Assembly: GCF_016865445.1 (NCBI RefSeq)
Contig: NZ_AP024412.1
Coordinates: 248,001-312,000 of the forward strand
Length of the DNA: 64,000 nt
From: Mariniplasma anaerobium
Lineage (GTDB): Bacteria; Bacillota_I; Bacilli_A; Acholeplasmatales; Acholeplasmataceae
Direction: 5' to 3'
Shown piece after piece: positions 45,735 through 53,619 of this stretch (the stretch's first letter is position 1; the number at the start of each line of letters is the position of its first letter). The notes beneath the pieces were generated by a model. That model had not been told where the DNA came from and did no database searches. It saw only the letters and a list, made by a program, of their open reading frames with translations. The translations under genes and the position numbers were made by a program.

Positions 45735-48381
45735 TAAAAAATTAAATAAAAATCAATCTCAAGACTTAAAAGAGTTAATTGATGGCAATGGACCAAAAAA
45801 ACAAAAAGGGCCTAAAACGATTATCAAAGAAGATTTGATAAAAATGAAAGGCGATCCATTAGGTCTTCATGTACCTCTTGATGATGAACCACGCGAAAGT
45901 CTAAATGTTGATCGTAAAATTAAAAGTAAAGATGAAATAGTTGTTGAACGCTACAATCCAGAAATAAATCTAGGGTTAACTACAGAAGAAGTTGAACTTA
46001 GACAAATGGCAGGACTTGCGAATATCAGTGATACTGGTAGTTCAAAGAGTGTAACGACTATTGTAACGTCTAATATTTTTACATTTTTTAATTTCTTAAA
46101 CTTTGGTATTGCTGCTTGGCTAATATCTGTTGGAGCAAGCATTACTAATATTTTATTCATGGGCGTAATCACAGCAAATATAACCATTGGGATTATCCAA
46201 GAAATTAGAGCGAAAAAAACAATTGATAAACTATCACTTTTATCGGCACCTACAGCTATTGTCAAGCGTGATTCTGATGAAGTTGAAATTGGCGTGTTTG
46301 ATGTTGTTATTGATGATATTTTATTTTTAAGTTCAGGAAAACAAATTCCAGCTGATGCAGTTGTCAGAGAAGGCATAGTAGAAGTTAATGAATCTTTATT
46401 AACCGGTGAATCTGATCCAATCATTAAACGTAAAGGTGATACACTTTATTCAGGATCATTTATTATATCAGGCTCATGTCATGCTCAAGTTACCGCAGTA
46501 GGCAAGGATATCTATATCCAAAAATTAACAAATCAAGCTAAAAAATATAAAAAACCTAATTCTGATTTACTAGGATCTCTAAAAATTATTATACGTACAG
46601 TTGGCGCACTGATTTTACCATTAGCTGCTACACTATTTTATTTAATGTGGTCACAAGTAGAATGGGCTGCAGGTATTACATTTGCTGAACAATTAGGAAC
46701 ACCTGAGTATCAAGAAATAGTTATTAAAACTGCAGGTGCAATGATTGGGATGATTCCATCTGGATTATTCTTATTAACTTCAATGGCTCTTGCTGTTGGT
46801 GTTATTCGACTTGCTCAAAACAATACACTTGTTCAAGAATTATATTGTATTGAAATGCTTGCAAGAGTTGATACACTTTGTCTAGATAAAACAGGAACCA
46901 TCACAGATGGTACCATGACAGTTAAAAGTATTATTGAATATAAAAATGATTCTGGTGTAACCTTAAAAAATGTAGTTTCAGCAATGTTAAATGCTCAAAA
47001 CGACACAAATCTTACATCTGAAGCATTAAAAGAAAGATTTGGAACTGCAAAAAGATATAGATTTAAAGAAATCATTCCATTTTCTAGTTCAAGAAAATAT
47101 AGTGCAGTTCAATTTGATAGATATGGAACATTTGCGATAGGCGCACCTGAATTTGTGATTAGAGAAGGCTTTAGTCAAATAGCATCTGAAGTAGACAAAC
47201 AATCTCTTGAAGGTTATCGAGTATTAGTTGTTGGACATACTGATGGTGAAATTGTCGATAATAAACTTCAAGGTAAAGTAAAACCAATTGCATTAATTAT
47301 GATTGAAGATACGATTAGACCTGATGCGATTGAAACTATTGAATACTTTAAATCTCATAATGTAGATGTTAAAGTTATTTCAGGTGATAATCCTCAAACA
47401 GTGTCACGCATCTCACAAAGAGCAAATATAGATAATGCAGATAAATTCATATCTTTAGAAGGTATGCAAGATAAAGAAGTTGTTCGTTCAGCTTCAAGAT
47501 ACACCGTCTTTGGGCGTGTGTCACCACATCAAAAGAAATTGTTAATTGAATCACTGAAAAACAATGGACGCACAGTCGCAATGACTGGTGATGGTGTCAA
47601 TGACATCTTAGCTTTAAAAGAGGCTGACACATCCATTGCGATGGCTTCTGGTAGTGAAGCAGCAAGAAACGTATCGCATTTAGTTTTACTAGATTCAAAT
47701 TTCTCATCAATGCCTAAGGTTGTTAGTGAAGGTAGAAGAGTTATTAATAATGTGCAAAGAGTTTCTACACTATTTTTAACGAAGACAATGTTTTCATTCT
47801 TACTAGCAATCGTTGCGATTATCAGATCAGGATATTATCCAATCAGTCCATCACAACTTGTTTTAATTGATTATCTAGTCATTGGTATTCCATCATTTTT
47901 CTTAGCATTAGAACCTAATAATAAACAAGTTAAAGGTAAGTTTTTACAAAACATTATTAAAGCAGCTCTGCCAGGTGCATTAGTTGTTATGATAAACAGT
48001 TTAATTATCTTTGGATTTGAAGGTGTTCTAGCGATGGATTCAATTGTTGTATCCACATTAATTGTTCTATCAGCTACAGTAACCTCTCTAACAGTATTAT
48101 TTAGAGTCTCAGCACCATTTAATAAGATGAGAAGAACTTTATTCATCCTAATGGTTGCAATCTTCTTATTCCTTGTTTTAATGACACCACAGTTCTTTGA
48201 TTTTGCACCATTCTTTAGACAAGATATTATGATTGCTGAACCACTTACTGTTTCACAAATCTTATTATTGATTGTATTAGCTCAAGCAACATTCCCACTC
48301 ATGTATGTTTTAACAAATATGCTTGGATGGATTAAGACATTTATTAAAACAACTTTAAACAAATTAGCAGATATGCAATAA
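45718..48381 (+). CDS. P-type cation-transporting ATPase, CtpE/YfgQ-like
   Basis: An 887-residue membrane pump. It has the actuator motif LLTGESDP, the phosphorylation site CLDKTGTITDG, the hinge AMTGDGVNDILALKEADTSIAMASGS, and about ten hydrophobic segments. Overall pattern is that of the CtpE-like branch, implicated in calcium in mycobacteria and pneumococcus. In M4 the motif is IPSGLF where calcium pumps have PEGL. The first 90 residues are a highly charged cytoplasmic extension. The ATG lies within the 3' end of mrnC (17-base overlap). Substrate not certain. Confidence 0.88.
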   Translation: MEKTVNKKLNKNQSQDLKELIDGNGPKKQKGPKTIIKEDLIKMKGDPLGLHVPLDDEPRESLNVDRKIKSKDEIVVERYNPEINLGLTTEEVELRQMAGLANISDTGSSKSVTTIVTSNIFTFFNFLNFGIAAWLISVGASITNILFMGVITANITIGIIQEIRAKKTIDKLSLLSAPTAIVKRDSDEVEIGVFDVVIDDILFLSSGKQIPADAVVREGIVEVNESLLTGESDPIIKRKGDTLYSGSFIISGSCHAQVTAVGKDIYIQKLTNQAKKYKKPNSDLLGSLKIIIRTVGALILPLAATLFYLMWSQVEWAAGITFAEQLGTPEYQEIVIKTAGAMIGMIPSGLFLLTSMALAVGVIRLAQNNTLVQELYCIEMLARVDTLCLDKTGTITDGTMTVKSIIEYKNDSGVTLKNVVSAMLNAQNDTNLTSEALKERFGTAKRYRFKEIIPFSSSRKYSAVQFDRYGTFAIGAPEFVIREGFSQIASEVDKQSLEGYRVLVVGHTDGEIVDNKLQGKVKPIALIMIEDTIRPDAIETIEYFKSHNVDVKVISGDNPQTVSRISQRANIDNADKFISLEGMQDKEVVRSASRYTVFGRVSPHQKKLLIESLKNNGRTVAMTGDGVNDILALKEADTSIAMASGSEAARNVSHLVLLDSNFSSMPKVVSEGRRVINNVQRVSTLFLTKTMFSFLLAIVAIIRSGYYPISPSQLVLIDYLVIGIPSFFLALEPNNKQVKGKFLQNIIKAALPGALVVMINSLIIFGFEGVLAMDSIVVSTLIVLSATVTSLTVLFRVSAPFNKMRRTLFILMVAIFLFLVLMTPQFFDFAPFFRQDIMIAEPLTVSQILLLIVLAQATFPLMYVLTNMLGWIKTFIKTTLNKLADMQ

Positions 48382-48382
48382 G

Positions 48383-48405
48383 AAAAAGGCGCATAAGCGC
48401 CTTTT
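48383..48405 (+). terminator. Intrinsic terminator after the ATPase gene
   Basis: AAAAAGGCGC (48383-48392), loop ATAA, GCGCCTTTT (48397-48405), with a weak following T run. Confidence 0.85.
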
Positions 48406-48477
48406 GAATCTTATTTTATCAAAATATTATCAGATTTATAAACCTATCCTTTTTATAATGAACCTGGAGGGATCAAG

Positions 48478-49170
48478 ATGATTGTTTATGGAAAAAACGT
48501 AATTAGAGAAGCAGTTTATGCCAAAAGACCATTTTTTAATATGTACATTGATCACAAATTTAGTGATTATAAATTTTTAACATTTCTAAAAGATAATGAT
48601 ATTAGATTTGAAAGAGTTTCAAAAGAAAGATTAAACGAACTTACCTCAAATGCTAATCATCAAGGTATTGTTTCAAATGTTCAAGATTATGAAACTTATA
48701 CATTAGAAAGTATTGTTAAAGATGATGTTTTACAAAGATTTATCATATTAGATGGTATTGAAGATCCGCATAATTTAGGAGCTATCTTGCGTAGTGCAGA
48801 AGCTACTAAGCTTACAGGGATTATTATGAGTAAAAAAGGACAAGTTCAATTAAACGCAACAGTTGCAAAAGTTTCTTCTGGAGCAATAGAACATGTGCCT
48901 GTCATCCTAGTTTCAAATATTAATCAAGCAATCTTAAAACTAAAAGAACATAATGTGTGTGTAGTGGGAACAGATGGGAATACTGATCTCACTTATGAAA
49001 TGATGCCATTAGAAAAATCTTTAGCTGTCGTTTTAGGAAACGAGGGTGAAGGGATGAGACCTTTAGTTAAAAAGCATTGTGATATGTTGGTTAAAATTCC
49101 AATGTATGGAAAAATCAATTCATTAAATGTTAGCGTCGCAGCGGCGTTAATGATGTATAAGATGATCTAA
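48478..49170 (+). CDS. rlmB: TrmH/SpoU family rRNA 2'-O-methyltransferase (RlmB-like)
   Basis: SPOUT methyltransferase, likely acting on G2251 of 23S rRNA. The 230 residues have the N-terminal substrate-binding domain (VYGKNVIREAV) and motifs 1-3: ILDGIEDPHNLGAILRSAEA, VVLGNEGEGM, and IPMYGKINSLNVSVAAALMMY with the knot. GGAGGGATC precedes the ATG; a TATAAT at 48454-48459 may be its -10. Position before the sigma-H-like gene matches Bacillus. Confidence 0.93.
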   Translation: MIVYGKNVIREAVYAKRPFFNMYIDHKFSDYKFLTFLKDNDIRFERVSKERLNELTSNANHQGIVSNVQDYETYTLESIVKDDVLQRFIILDGIEDPHNLGAILRSAEATKLTGIIMSKKGQVQLNATVAKVSSGAIEHVPVILVSNINQAILKLKEHNVCVVGTDGNTDLTYEMMPLEKSLAVVLGNEGEGMRPLVKKHCDMLVKIPMYGKINSLNVSVAAALMMYKMI

Positions 49171-49171
49171 T

Positions 49172-49687
49172 ATGATATATAAAATCATGAACGATTATGA
49201 ACTTGTGTATTTAATAAGAACACAAAGAGATTCAATCGCTTTTGATTTCCTCTTTTTAAAGTATAAAAAATTTATTTGGAAATATATCCATTTAATGCGT
49301 ATTGAGTATAAAGAACAAGATGATTTTTTTCAAGAAGGCATCTTAACTTTATATAAAGCAGTAGAAACATTTGATGAATCAAAAAACAAAACATTTACTA
49401 GATATTTTGAACTTATATTAAGAAGACATTTTTATCATTTGATATATAAGCTGCCAAAATATATGTTATATGAAGATTCAAATTTCATGTCTTGTTTTGG
49501 TTACGAAGAAAAAACAGATGATATAGATTTGATTGATTCTTGCTCATTATTTGAAAAAAGTATCTATCAATATTATTTTATAGAAAAACAAGCAGTTCAA
49601 AAAATATCAGATAAATTGGCATGTGAGCCTAAAAAAATCTATAATGCAATCTTTCGTATCAAAGAAAAATATAAAAATATGATATAA
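49172..49687 (+). CDS. SigH-like sigma-70 family factor
   Basis: A 171-residue alternative sigma factor. Region 2 is visible at about residues 20-80 (DDFFQEGILTLYKAVETFD and FTRYFELILRRHF), and a helix-turn-helix region 4 is suggested at 135-165 (AVQKISDKLACEPKKIYNAIFRIKEKY). Location rlmB-[this]-rpmG-secE-nusG equals that of sigH in Bacillus. It is shorter than Bacillus SigH (218 residues), with a reduced linker. No clear Shine-Dalgarno is seen before 49172; an alternative ATG is at 49187. Targets are unknown. Confidence 0.85.
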   Translation: MIYKIMNDYELVYLIRTQRDSIAFDFLFLKYKKFIWKYIHLMRIEYKEQDDFFQEGILTLYKAVETFDESKNKTFTRYFELILRRHFYHLIYKLPKYMLYEDSNFMSCFGYEEKTDDIDLIDSCSLFEKSIYQYYFIEKQAVQKISDKLACEPKKIYNAIFRIKEKYKNMI

Positions 49688-49699
49688 TGATGAATAGTA

Positions 49700-49728
49700 T
49701 TGACTAAGTCATTTATAAGTGTTAAAAT
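49700..49728 (+). promoter_or_regulatory. Promoter of rpmG-secE-nusG
   Basis: TTGACT (49700-49705), a 17-base spacer and TAAAAT (49723-49728). The -10 lies at the centre of a large palindrome. Confidence 0.75.
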
Positions 49729-49746
49729 ACACTTGCTATAAATGAC
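49708..49746. repeat. Palindrome centred on the rpmG promoter -10
   Basis: GTCATTTATAAGTGT (49708-49722) and ACACTTGCTATAAATGAC (49729-49746) form 10-bp and 5-bp complementary arms around TAAAAT. It may be an operator, or a hairpin in read-through RNA from the sigma gene. Confidence 0.7.
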
Positions 49747-49764
49747 CACAAGGAGTGGTTTTTT
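49745..49764 (+). promoter_or_regulatory. Hairpin with the rpmG ribosome site in its loop
   Basis: ACCAC (49745-49749), loop AAGGA, GTGGT (49755-49759), then TTTTT just before the ATG at 49766. The Shine-Dalgarno AAGGAG is in the loop and the shape also resembles a small terminator, so it could control L33 synthesis. Confidence 0.55.
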
Positions 49765-49765
49765 A

Positions 49766-49915
49766 ATGCGTGAAAAAATAATATTAGTGTGCTCAGAATG
49801 TCTGAGTAGAAATTACACATCGACAAAAAATAAACAGACACAAAAAGAGCGAATTGAAATTAAGAAGTTTTGTCCAAGATGTAATAAGCATACACTACAT
49901 AAGGAAAGTAAATAG
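49766..49915 (+). CDS. rpmG: 50S ribosomal protein L33, zinc-binding form
   Basis: A 49-residue protein beginning [12 protein letters not shown] and containing two CxxC pairs (CSEC at 9-12 and CPRC at 36-39), the C-plus zinc form. It contrasts with the cysteine-free S14 and L36 earlier in the window. It lies ten bases before secE, the classic rpmG-secE-nusG order. Too short for most ORF length cut-offs. Confidence 0.94.
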   Translation: MREKIILVCSECLSRNYTSTKNKQTQKERIEIKKFCPRCNKHTLHKESK

Positions 49916-49924
49916 GAGGCTTAT

Positions 49925-50344
49925 ATGGCAATCAAACAAAAAAATGAAGAACAAAAAAGTAAATTACTTGAGGTTCTAACAACAGAATATAAATGGGAGA
50001 ATTTATTATTAGGAATCCTAGCTACGATTTCAGCAGCTTTAGCCCTAATGATTATTAGTGGTAATACATTACTACAAATTAGACCAGATTTTCCAATATT
50101 AGGTGAAGGAAACAACGGGCTAATCTTTGCTTGGGTTTTATTTGTAATCTCAATTTTTGGGCTTATCTTAGTTATTTATCCATTCTTTTTACCAGCAATT
50201 CCAGAACTTAGAAAAATCTCTTGGGCAAAATGGCCTAAATTTTTAGATAATGCAGTTAGAGTTCTAATTTTCTTATTCATATTAACAGGAGTTATCTTCT
50301 TATATAATATGCTTATCATTAGACTGTTAGGTGGAATTCTATGA
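49925..50344 (+). CDS. secE: Protein translocase subunit SecE, long form
   Basis: Essential partner of SecY. The C-terminal SecE core is clear: the amphipathic helix PELRKISWAKWPKFLDNAVRV followed by a transmembrane helix. The 139 residues contain two additional N-terminal hydrophobic segments (about 28-48 and 66-88), like the three-helix SecE of E. coli; most Firmicutes have only about 60 residues with a single helix. AGGAGG precedes the ATG. It overlaps nusG by four bases. Confidence 0.92.
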   Translation: MAIKQKNEEQKSKLLEVLTTEYKWENLLLGILATISAALALMIISGNTLLQIRPDFPILGEGNNGLIFAWVLFVISIFGLILVIYPFFLPAIPELRKISWAKWPKFLDNAVRVLIFLFILTGVIFLYNMLIIRLLGGIL

Positions 50345-50883
50345 GTCAAAAGGTAAGATGGTACATTATTCAAACCTATTCAGGGTATGAAAATGCTGTC
50401 AAACTTGACTTAGAACGACGTGTCGAAAGTATGGGAATGGGTGACTTTATATTTAGAGTTATTGTTCCTGAAGAAACAGTTATTGAAAAGAAAGCTGACG
50501 GTAAAGAAAAAGAGAAGGTCAAACAATTATTTCCTGGCTATGTATTTGTGGAAATGGAAGTTACTGATGAGTCTTGGTTTGTTGTAAGAAATACACCAAG
50601 AGTTACAGGGTTCTTAGGATCTTCAGGTGGAGGAACTAAACCAGTTCCACTTGCAGCTGACGAAATCAATCAAATTTTATTAAAAATTGGAGTTATTTCT
50701 AAACCTACATATGATCATTTATTAGGTAAAACAGTTGAAATTATTGCAGGGGCTTATATTGGCTTAAAAGGCGAAGTTTCTACAATTGATAACGATCAAG
50801 AAAAAGTTGTTGTAAATATTGATTTATTTGGTAGAGCTACACCAACAGAACTTGATGCACATGAAGTTAAAGAATTATCTTAA
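50341..50883 (+). CDS. nusG: Transcription termination/antitermination factor NusG
   Basis: Binds RNA polymerase at the beta' clamp and modulates pausing and transcription-translation coupling. The 180 residues have the NGN domain (RWYIIQTYSGYENAV, QLFPGYVFVEM, RNTPRVTGFLG) and a C-terminal KOW domain (IIAGAYIGLKGEVSTID). The ATG overlaps the secE stop. A terminator follows, separating it from rplK, unlike many bacteria. Confidence 0.97.
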   Translation: MSQKVRWYIIQTYSGYENAVKLDLERRVESMGMGDFIFRVIVPEETVIEKKADGKEKEKVKQLFPGYVFVEMEVTDESWFVVRNTPRVTGFLGSSGGGTKPVPLAADEINQILLKIGVISKPTYDHLLGKTVEIIAGAYIGLKGEVSTIDNDQEKVVVNIDLFGRATPTELDAHEVKELS

Positions 50884-50899
50884 CAACGATAAAAATAAC

Positions 50900-50931
50900 A
50901 ACTGTAATCTTAAAGGATTGCAGTTTTTTAT
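50900..50931 (+). terminator. Intrinsic terminator after nusG
   Basis: AACTGTAATC (50900-50909), loop TTAAAG, GATTGCAGTT (50916-50925), then Ts. Confidence 0.92.
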
Positions 50932-50960
50932 TTTTTATTGCAATAAATAAACTTAAATAA

Positions 50961-50989
50961 TTGCAAAAATTGAAGTATTATGTTATAAA
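50961..50989 (+). promoter_or_regulatory. Promoter of the DsbA-like gene
   Basis: TTGCAA (50961-50966), a 17-base spacer and TATAAA (50984-50989) preceded by TGT. Confidence 0.75.
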
Positions 50990-51042
50990 TATATTTAGTG
51001 TATTCTATAAAGAATCATATAAAAATATTGGAGGAATTAAAA

Positions 51043-51744
51043 ATGAAAATAGAAATTTGGTCAGATTTTGCTTGTCCGTTTTGCTATATAGGTAAAACTA
51101 GATTTGAAACAGCATTAAAACAATTTAAAAACAAAGGTGAAGTTGAAGTGGTTTATAAAGCATACCAACTTAATCCATACGCACCTAAAACAATGGAAGG
51201 TAGCGCATATGAAGCTTTTGCTAAAGGTCATAACATGACAGTAAAAGAAGCAAAAGACAGATTTAAAATGTTTGAACAAAATGCAAAAACAGTAGGTCTT
51301 ACTTATAACTACGATATCATTCAAATGACAAATACTTTCGATGCGCATCGTTTAGCTAAATTTGCAAGTACAAAAAACTTAGAAGAAAAACTAACAACTA
51401 GATTAATGAAAGCATATTTTACTGATGGAAAAAATCTATCTGATATAGATACATTAGTTGAACTTGCAACAGAAGTTGGTTTAGATCAAAATCAAGTAAA
51501 TGAAGTATTATCATCGACTCAATTTAAAGATGAAGTAACAGCACAAATTGAAGAAGCTAGAAAAGTTGGTGTACAAGGTGTTCCGTTTTTTGTAATCAAT
51601 AGAAAATATGGTGTATCAGGAGCACAACAAACAGAATACTTTACTCAAGTTTTAGAACAAATTTGGCAAGAAGATCACGCTGTTCAAACATTAAAAGATC
51701 AAGATGATAGCCAATCTTGTAATGATGAAGGTTGTGAATTTTAA
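51043..51744 (+). CDS. DsbA-family (FrnE-like) thiol oxidoreductase
   Basis: A 233-residue cytoplasmic thioredoxin-fold protein with the active site CPFC in IWSDFACPFCYIGK and the cis-proline loop GVQGVPFFVIN. No signal peptide is present, which fits the FrnE/YwbO type rather than exported DsbA. A C-terminal CNDEGC pair may form a second redox site. GGAGG precedes the ATG at 51043. It stands alone between nusG and the YccF gene, splitting the usual nusG-rplK neighbourhood. Confidence 0.9.
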   Translation: MKIEIWSDFACPFCYIGKTRFETALKQFKNKGEVEVVYKAYQLNPYAPKTMEGSAYEAFAKGHNMTVKEAKDRFKMFEQNAKTVGLTYNYDIIQMTNTFDAHRLAKFASTKNLEEKLTTRLMKAYFTDGKNLSDIDTLVELATEVGLDQNQVNEVLSSTQFKDEVTAQIEEARKVGVQGVPFFVINRKYGVSGAQQTEYFTQVLEQIWQEDHAVQTLKDQDDSQSCNDEGCEF

Positions 51745-51784
51745 TTAGATATTTTTCATATTAGTTTCTTAATGTTTTGGCTCG

Positions 51785-51793
51785 TGATATAAT
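51785..51793 (+). promoter_or_regulatory. Extended -10 promoter of the YccF gene
   Basis: TGATATAAT with TATAAT at 51788-51793; weak -35. Confidence 0.55.
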
Positions 51794-51817
51794 CAAGGAA
51801 AAGAAAGAGGGCTATTC

Positions 51818-52174
51818 ATGAGACTATTGGGAAATATTATTTGGTTTGTTTTTGGGGGATTCATAGCTTCAATTTTATGGGTCATTTTAGGTGTTCTTTT
51901 GGCTATTACTATCATTGGATTGCCGCTAGCATCACAATGTTTTAAATTTGCAGAATTAGTACTTACTCCTTTTGGAAAAGATGTTAGATTAAACTTTGAT
52001 AAACACCCAATAGCTAATCTTATATGGGTAATCTTTTTTGGTTGGGAAATGGCGATTGGATACCTTGGTATCGCGCTATTTTTTGCAGTTACAATTATAG
52101 GTATACCTTTTGCAATTCAATGGGCTAAGTTGACAAAACTAGCTCTATTTCCGTTCGGTTCAAAAATAAGATAG
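51818..52174 (+). CDS. YccF domain membrane protein
   Basis: A 118-residue protein with two similar halves, each containing a glycine-rich hydrophobic segment and the (T/A)IIG(L/I)P motif (LLAITIIGLPLASQCFKFAEL and FFAVTIIGIPFAIQWAKLTKL), followed by FPFG or TPFG. This duplicated pattern defines the YccF domain; its function is unknown. It is preceded by AAAGAGGG and has its own promoter. No good terminator is seen before the rplK promoter. Confidence 0.88.
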   Translation: MRLLGNIIWFVFGGFIASILWVILGVLLAITIIGLPLASQCFKFAELVLTPFGKDVRLNFDKHPIANLIWVIFFGWEMAIGYLGIALFFAVTIIGIPFAIQWAKLTKLALFPFGSKIR

Positions 52175-52191
52175 ATTAAAGCCGGTTTTGG

Positions 52192-52219
52192 TTGACTTTT
52201 GCTTATCTTATGATATAAT
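52192..52219 (+). promoter_or_regulatory. Promoter of rplK-rplA
   Basis: TTGACT (52192-52197), a 16-base spacer and TATAAT (52214-52219) preceded by TGA. The leader that follows contains a small GTGTG-AAAA-CACAC hairpin (52228-52241). Confidence 0.85.
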
Positions 52220-52298
52220 TATATCGCGTGTGAAAACACACCATAGTGGAAGATTAAATTCATACCACATACTTATGTAAAGAAGGAGGTTGTGTCTC

Positions 52299-52724
52299 AT
52301 GGCAAAAAAAGTTGTAAAAATAGTTAAATTACAAATTCAAGCAGGAAAAGCTAACCCAGCTCCACCGGTCGGTCCAGCACTTGGTCAAGCGCAAGTTAAC
52401 ATTCCAGCATTTTGTTCTCAATTTAACGAAGCAACCAAAGATCAAATGGGCTTTGTTGTTCCAGTTGTGATCTCGGTATATGATGACCGTACGTTCACAT
52501 TTGTAACAAAAACGCCACCTGCAAGTGACTTGTTAAAGAAAGCTGCAAATATTAAATCTGGATCAGGTAACTCTCTGAAAGATAAAGTTGCAACAGTAAC
52601 AAAAGCACAAATTAAAGAAATTGCAGAAAGAAAGATGCCTGACTTAAATGCGTACTCTGTAGAAGCAGCAATGAAAATCATTGAAGGTACTGCACGCAAT
52701 ATGGGTATCGTAGTAGAAAAGTAA
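52299..52724 (+). CDS. rplK: 50S ribosomal protein L11
   Basis: L11 forms the GTPase-associated centre with 23S rRNA. The 141 residues begin [30 protein letters not shown] and contain the [18 protein letters not shown] and GTARNMGI regions. The ATG at 52299 is nine bases after AAGGAGG; an in-frame TTG directly on that site is not used. It is the first gene of the rplKAJL set. Confidence 0.97.
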   Translation: MAKKVVKIVKLQIQAGKANPAPPVGPALGQAQVNIPAFCSQFNEATKDQMGFVVPVVISVYDDRTFTFVTKTPPASDLLKKAANIKSGSGNSLKDKVATVTKAQIKEIAERKMPDLNAYSVEAAMKIIEGTARNMGIVVEK

Positions 52725-52727
52725 GAA

Positions 52728-52778
52728 AATTTAGATGATTAGCTATCTAAATTGTGGGAGGATATCCCGCTAGACCAC
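52728..52778 (+). promoter_or_regulatory. Putative L1-binding mRNA element between rplK and rplA
   Basis: A perfect hairpin AATTTAGAT/ATCTAAATT (52728-52753) is stacked next to GTGGGAGG (52754-52761) pairing back to CCGCTAGACCAC (52767-52778). The GTGGGAGG...CCAC asymmetric loop resembles the L1 site of 23S rRNA (helices 76-77), which L1 also recognises in its own mRNA. It ends just before the rplA ribosome site, well placed for translational feedback. Confidence 0.65.
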
Positions 52779-52795
52779 ATTTTAGGAGGAAGAAT

Positions 52796-53488
52796 ATGAA
52801 AAGAGGAAAGAAATACCAAGATGCAGCTAAACTTATTGATAAAGAAAATAAGTATGCAATTGACGAAGCTGTTGCATTAGTCAAAAAAACCTCATTTGTT
52901 AAGTTCGATGCTACTGTTGAAGCAGCATTCCGCTTGAATCTTGATCCAAGAAAAGCAGAACAAAACTTAAGAGGCGCAATCGTTTTACCACATGGTACAG
53001 GTAAAGTTTCCACTGTTGTAGTTATCGCACAAGGTGAAAAAGCTAAAGAAGCTGAAGCAGCTGGTGCAGATTTTGTTGGAGATACTGAATTAATCCAAAA
53101 AATCGCTGGAGGCTGGTTTGACTTTGATGTCATGGTAGCAACCCCAGATATGATGGCTCAATTAGGTAAACTTGGTCGTATTTTAGGACCAAAAGGCTTA
53201 ATGCCAAATCCTAAAACAGGAACTGTAACAATGGACGTAACAAAAGCCGTTCATGAAATTAAAAATGGTAAAATCGAATATCGTGTTGATAAAGTAGGAA
53301 ATATTCATGCACCAGTTGGCCGTATATCATTTGATGATGCAAAATTGGTTGAAAATTTCAAAACACTTTACAATGTGTTAGCAAGATTAAAACCAGCTAC
53401 CGTTAAAGGTGTATATATGAAGAATATTACAATTACTTCATCTATGGCTCCTGGTATCAAAGTATCACAAGATTCACTTAAAGCTTAA
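52796..53488 (+). CDS. rplA: 50S ribosomal protein L1
   Basis: L1 forms the mobile stalk at the E site and is a translational repressor of its own operon in many bacteria. The 230 residues start [16 protein letters not shown] and contain the [25 protein letters not shown] and [18 protein letters not shown] motifs. TTAGGAGGA precedes the ATG at 52796. An upstream in-frame GTG-started extension would translate the L1-site hairpin and is rejected. Confidence 0.97.
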   Translation: MKRGKKYQDAAKLIDKENKYAIDEAVALVKKTSFVKFDATVEAAFRLNLDPRKAEQNLRGAIVLPHGTGKVSTVVVIAQGEKAKEAEAAGADFVGDTELIQKIAGGWFDFDVMVATPDMMAQLGKLGRILGPKGLMPNPKTGTVTMDVTKAVHEIKNGKIEYRVDKVGNIHAPVGRISFDDAKLVENFKTLYNVLARLKPATVKGVYMKNITITSSMAPGIKVSQDSLKA

Positions 53489-53505
53489 CAAATAATTAAA
53501 TTATA

Positions 53506-53594
53506 CCAAAGACAGTAGGTGTCACAAGACTTAATTTCCTACCGAGGTGATAGAAATTCACTTTCTCTCTCTTTTGTCTTTGGCATAAGAGAGA
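53506..53594 (+). promoter_or_regulatory. L10-type leader of rplJ-rplL
   Basis: CCAAAGACA (53506-53514) pairs with TGTCTTTGG (53575-53583), and GTAGG (53515-53519) with CCTAC (53538-53542), followed by CGAGGTGA; this is the L10-leader pattern of Firmicutes. A competing hairpin CTCTCTT (53567-53573) with AAGAGAG (53587-53593) followed by ATTTTATTTT could act as a terminator when L10(L7/L12) complex binds. Confidence 0.85.
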
Positions 53595-53619
53595 TTTTAT
53601 TTTACAAAGGAGGCATTTC

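Noticed and set aside
49172-49687. ECF-type sigma factor
   Set aside because: Gene position and the region 2 sequence fit the SigH group better.
52754-52795. Upstream extension of rplA
   Set aside because: It would translate the L1-site hairpin; L1 homologues start at 52796.
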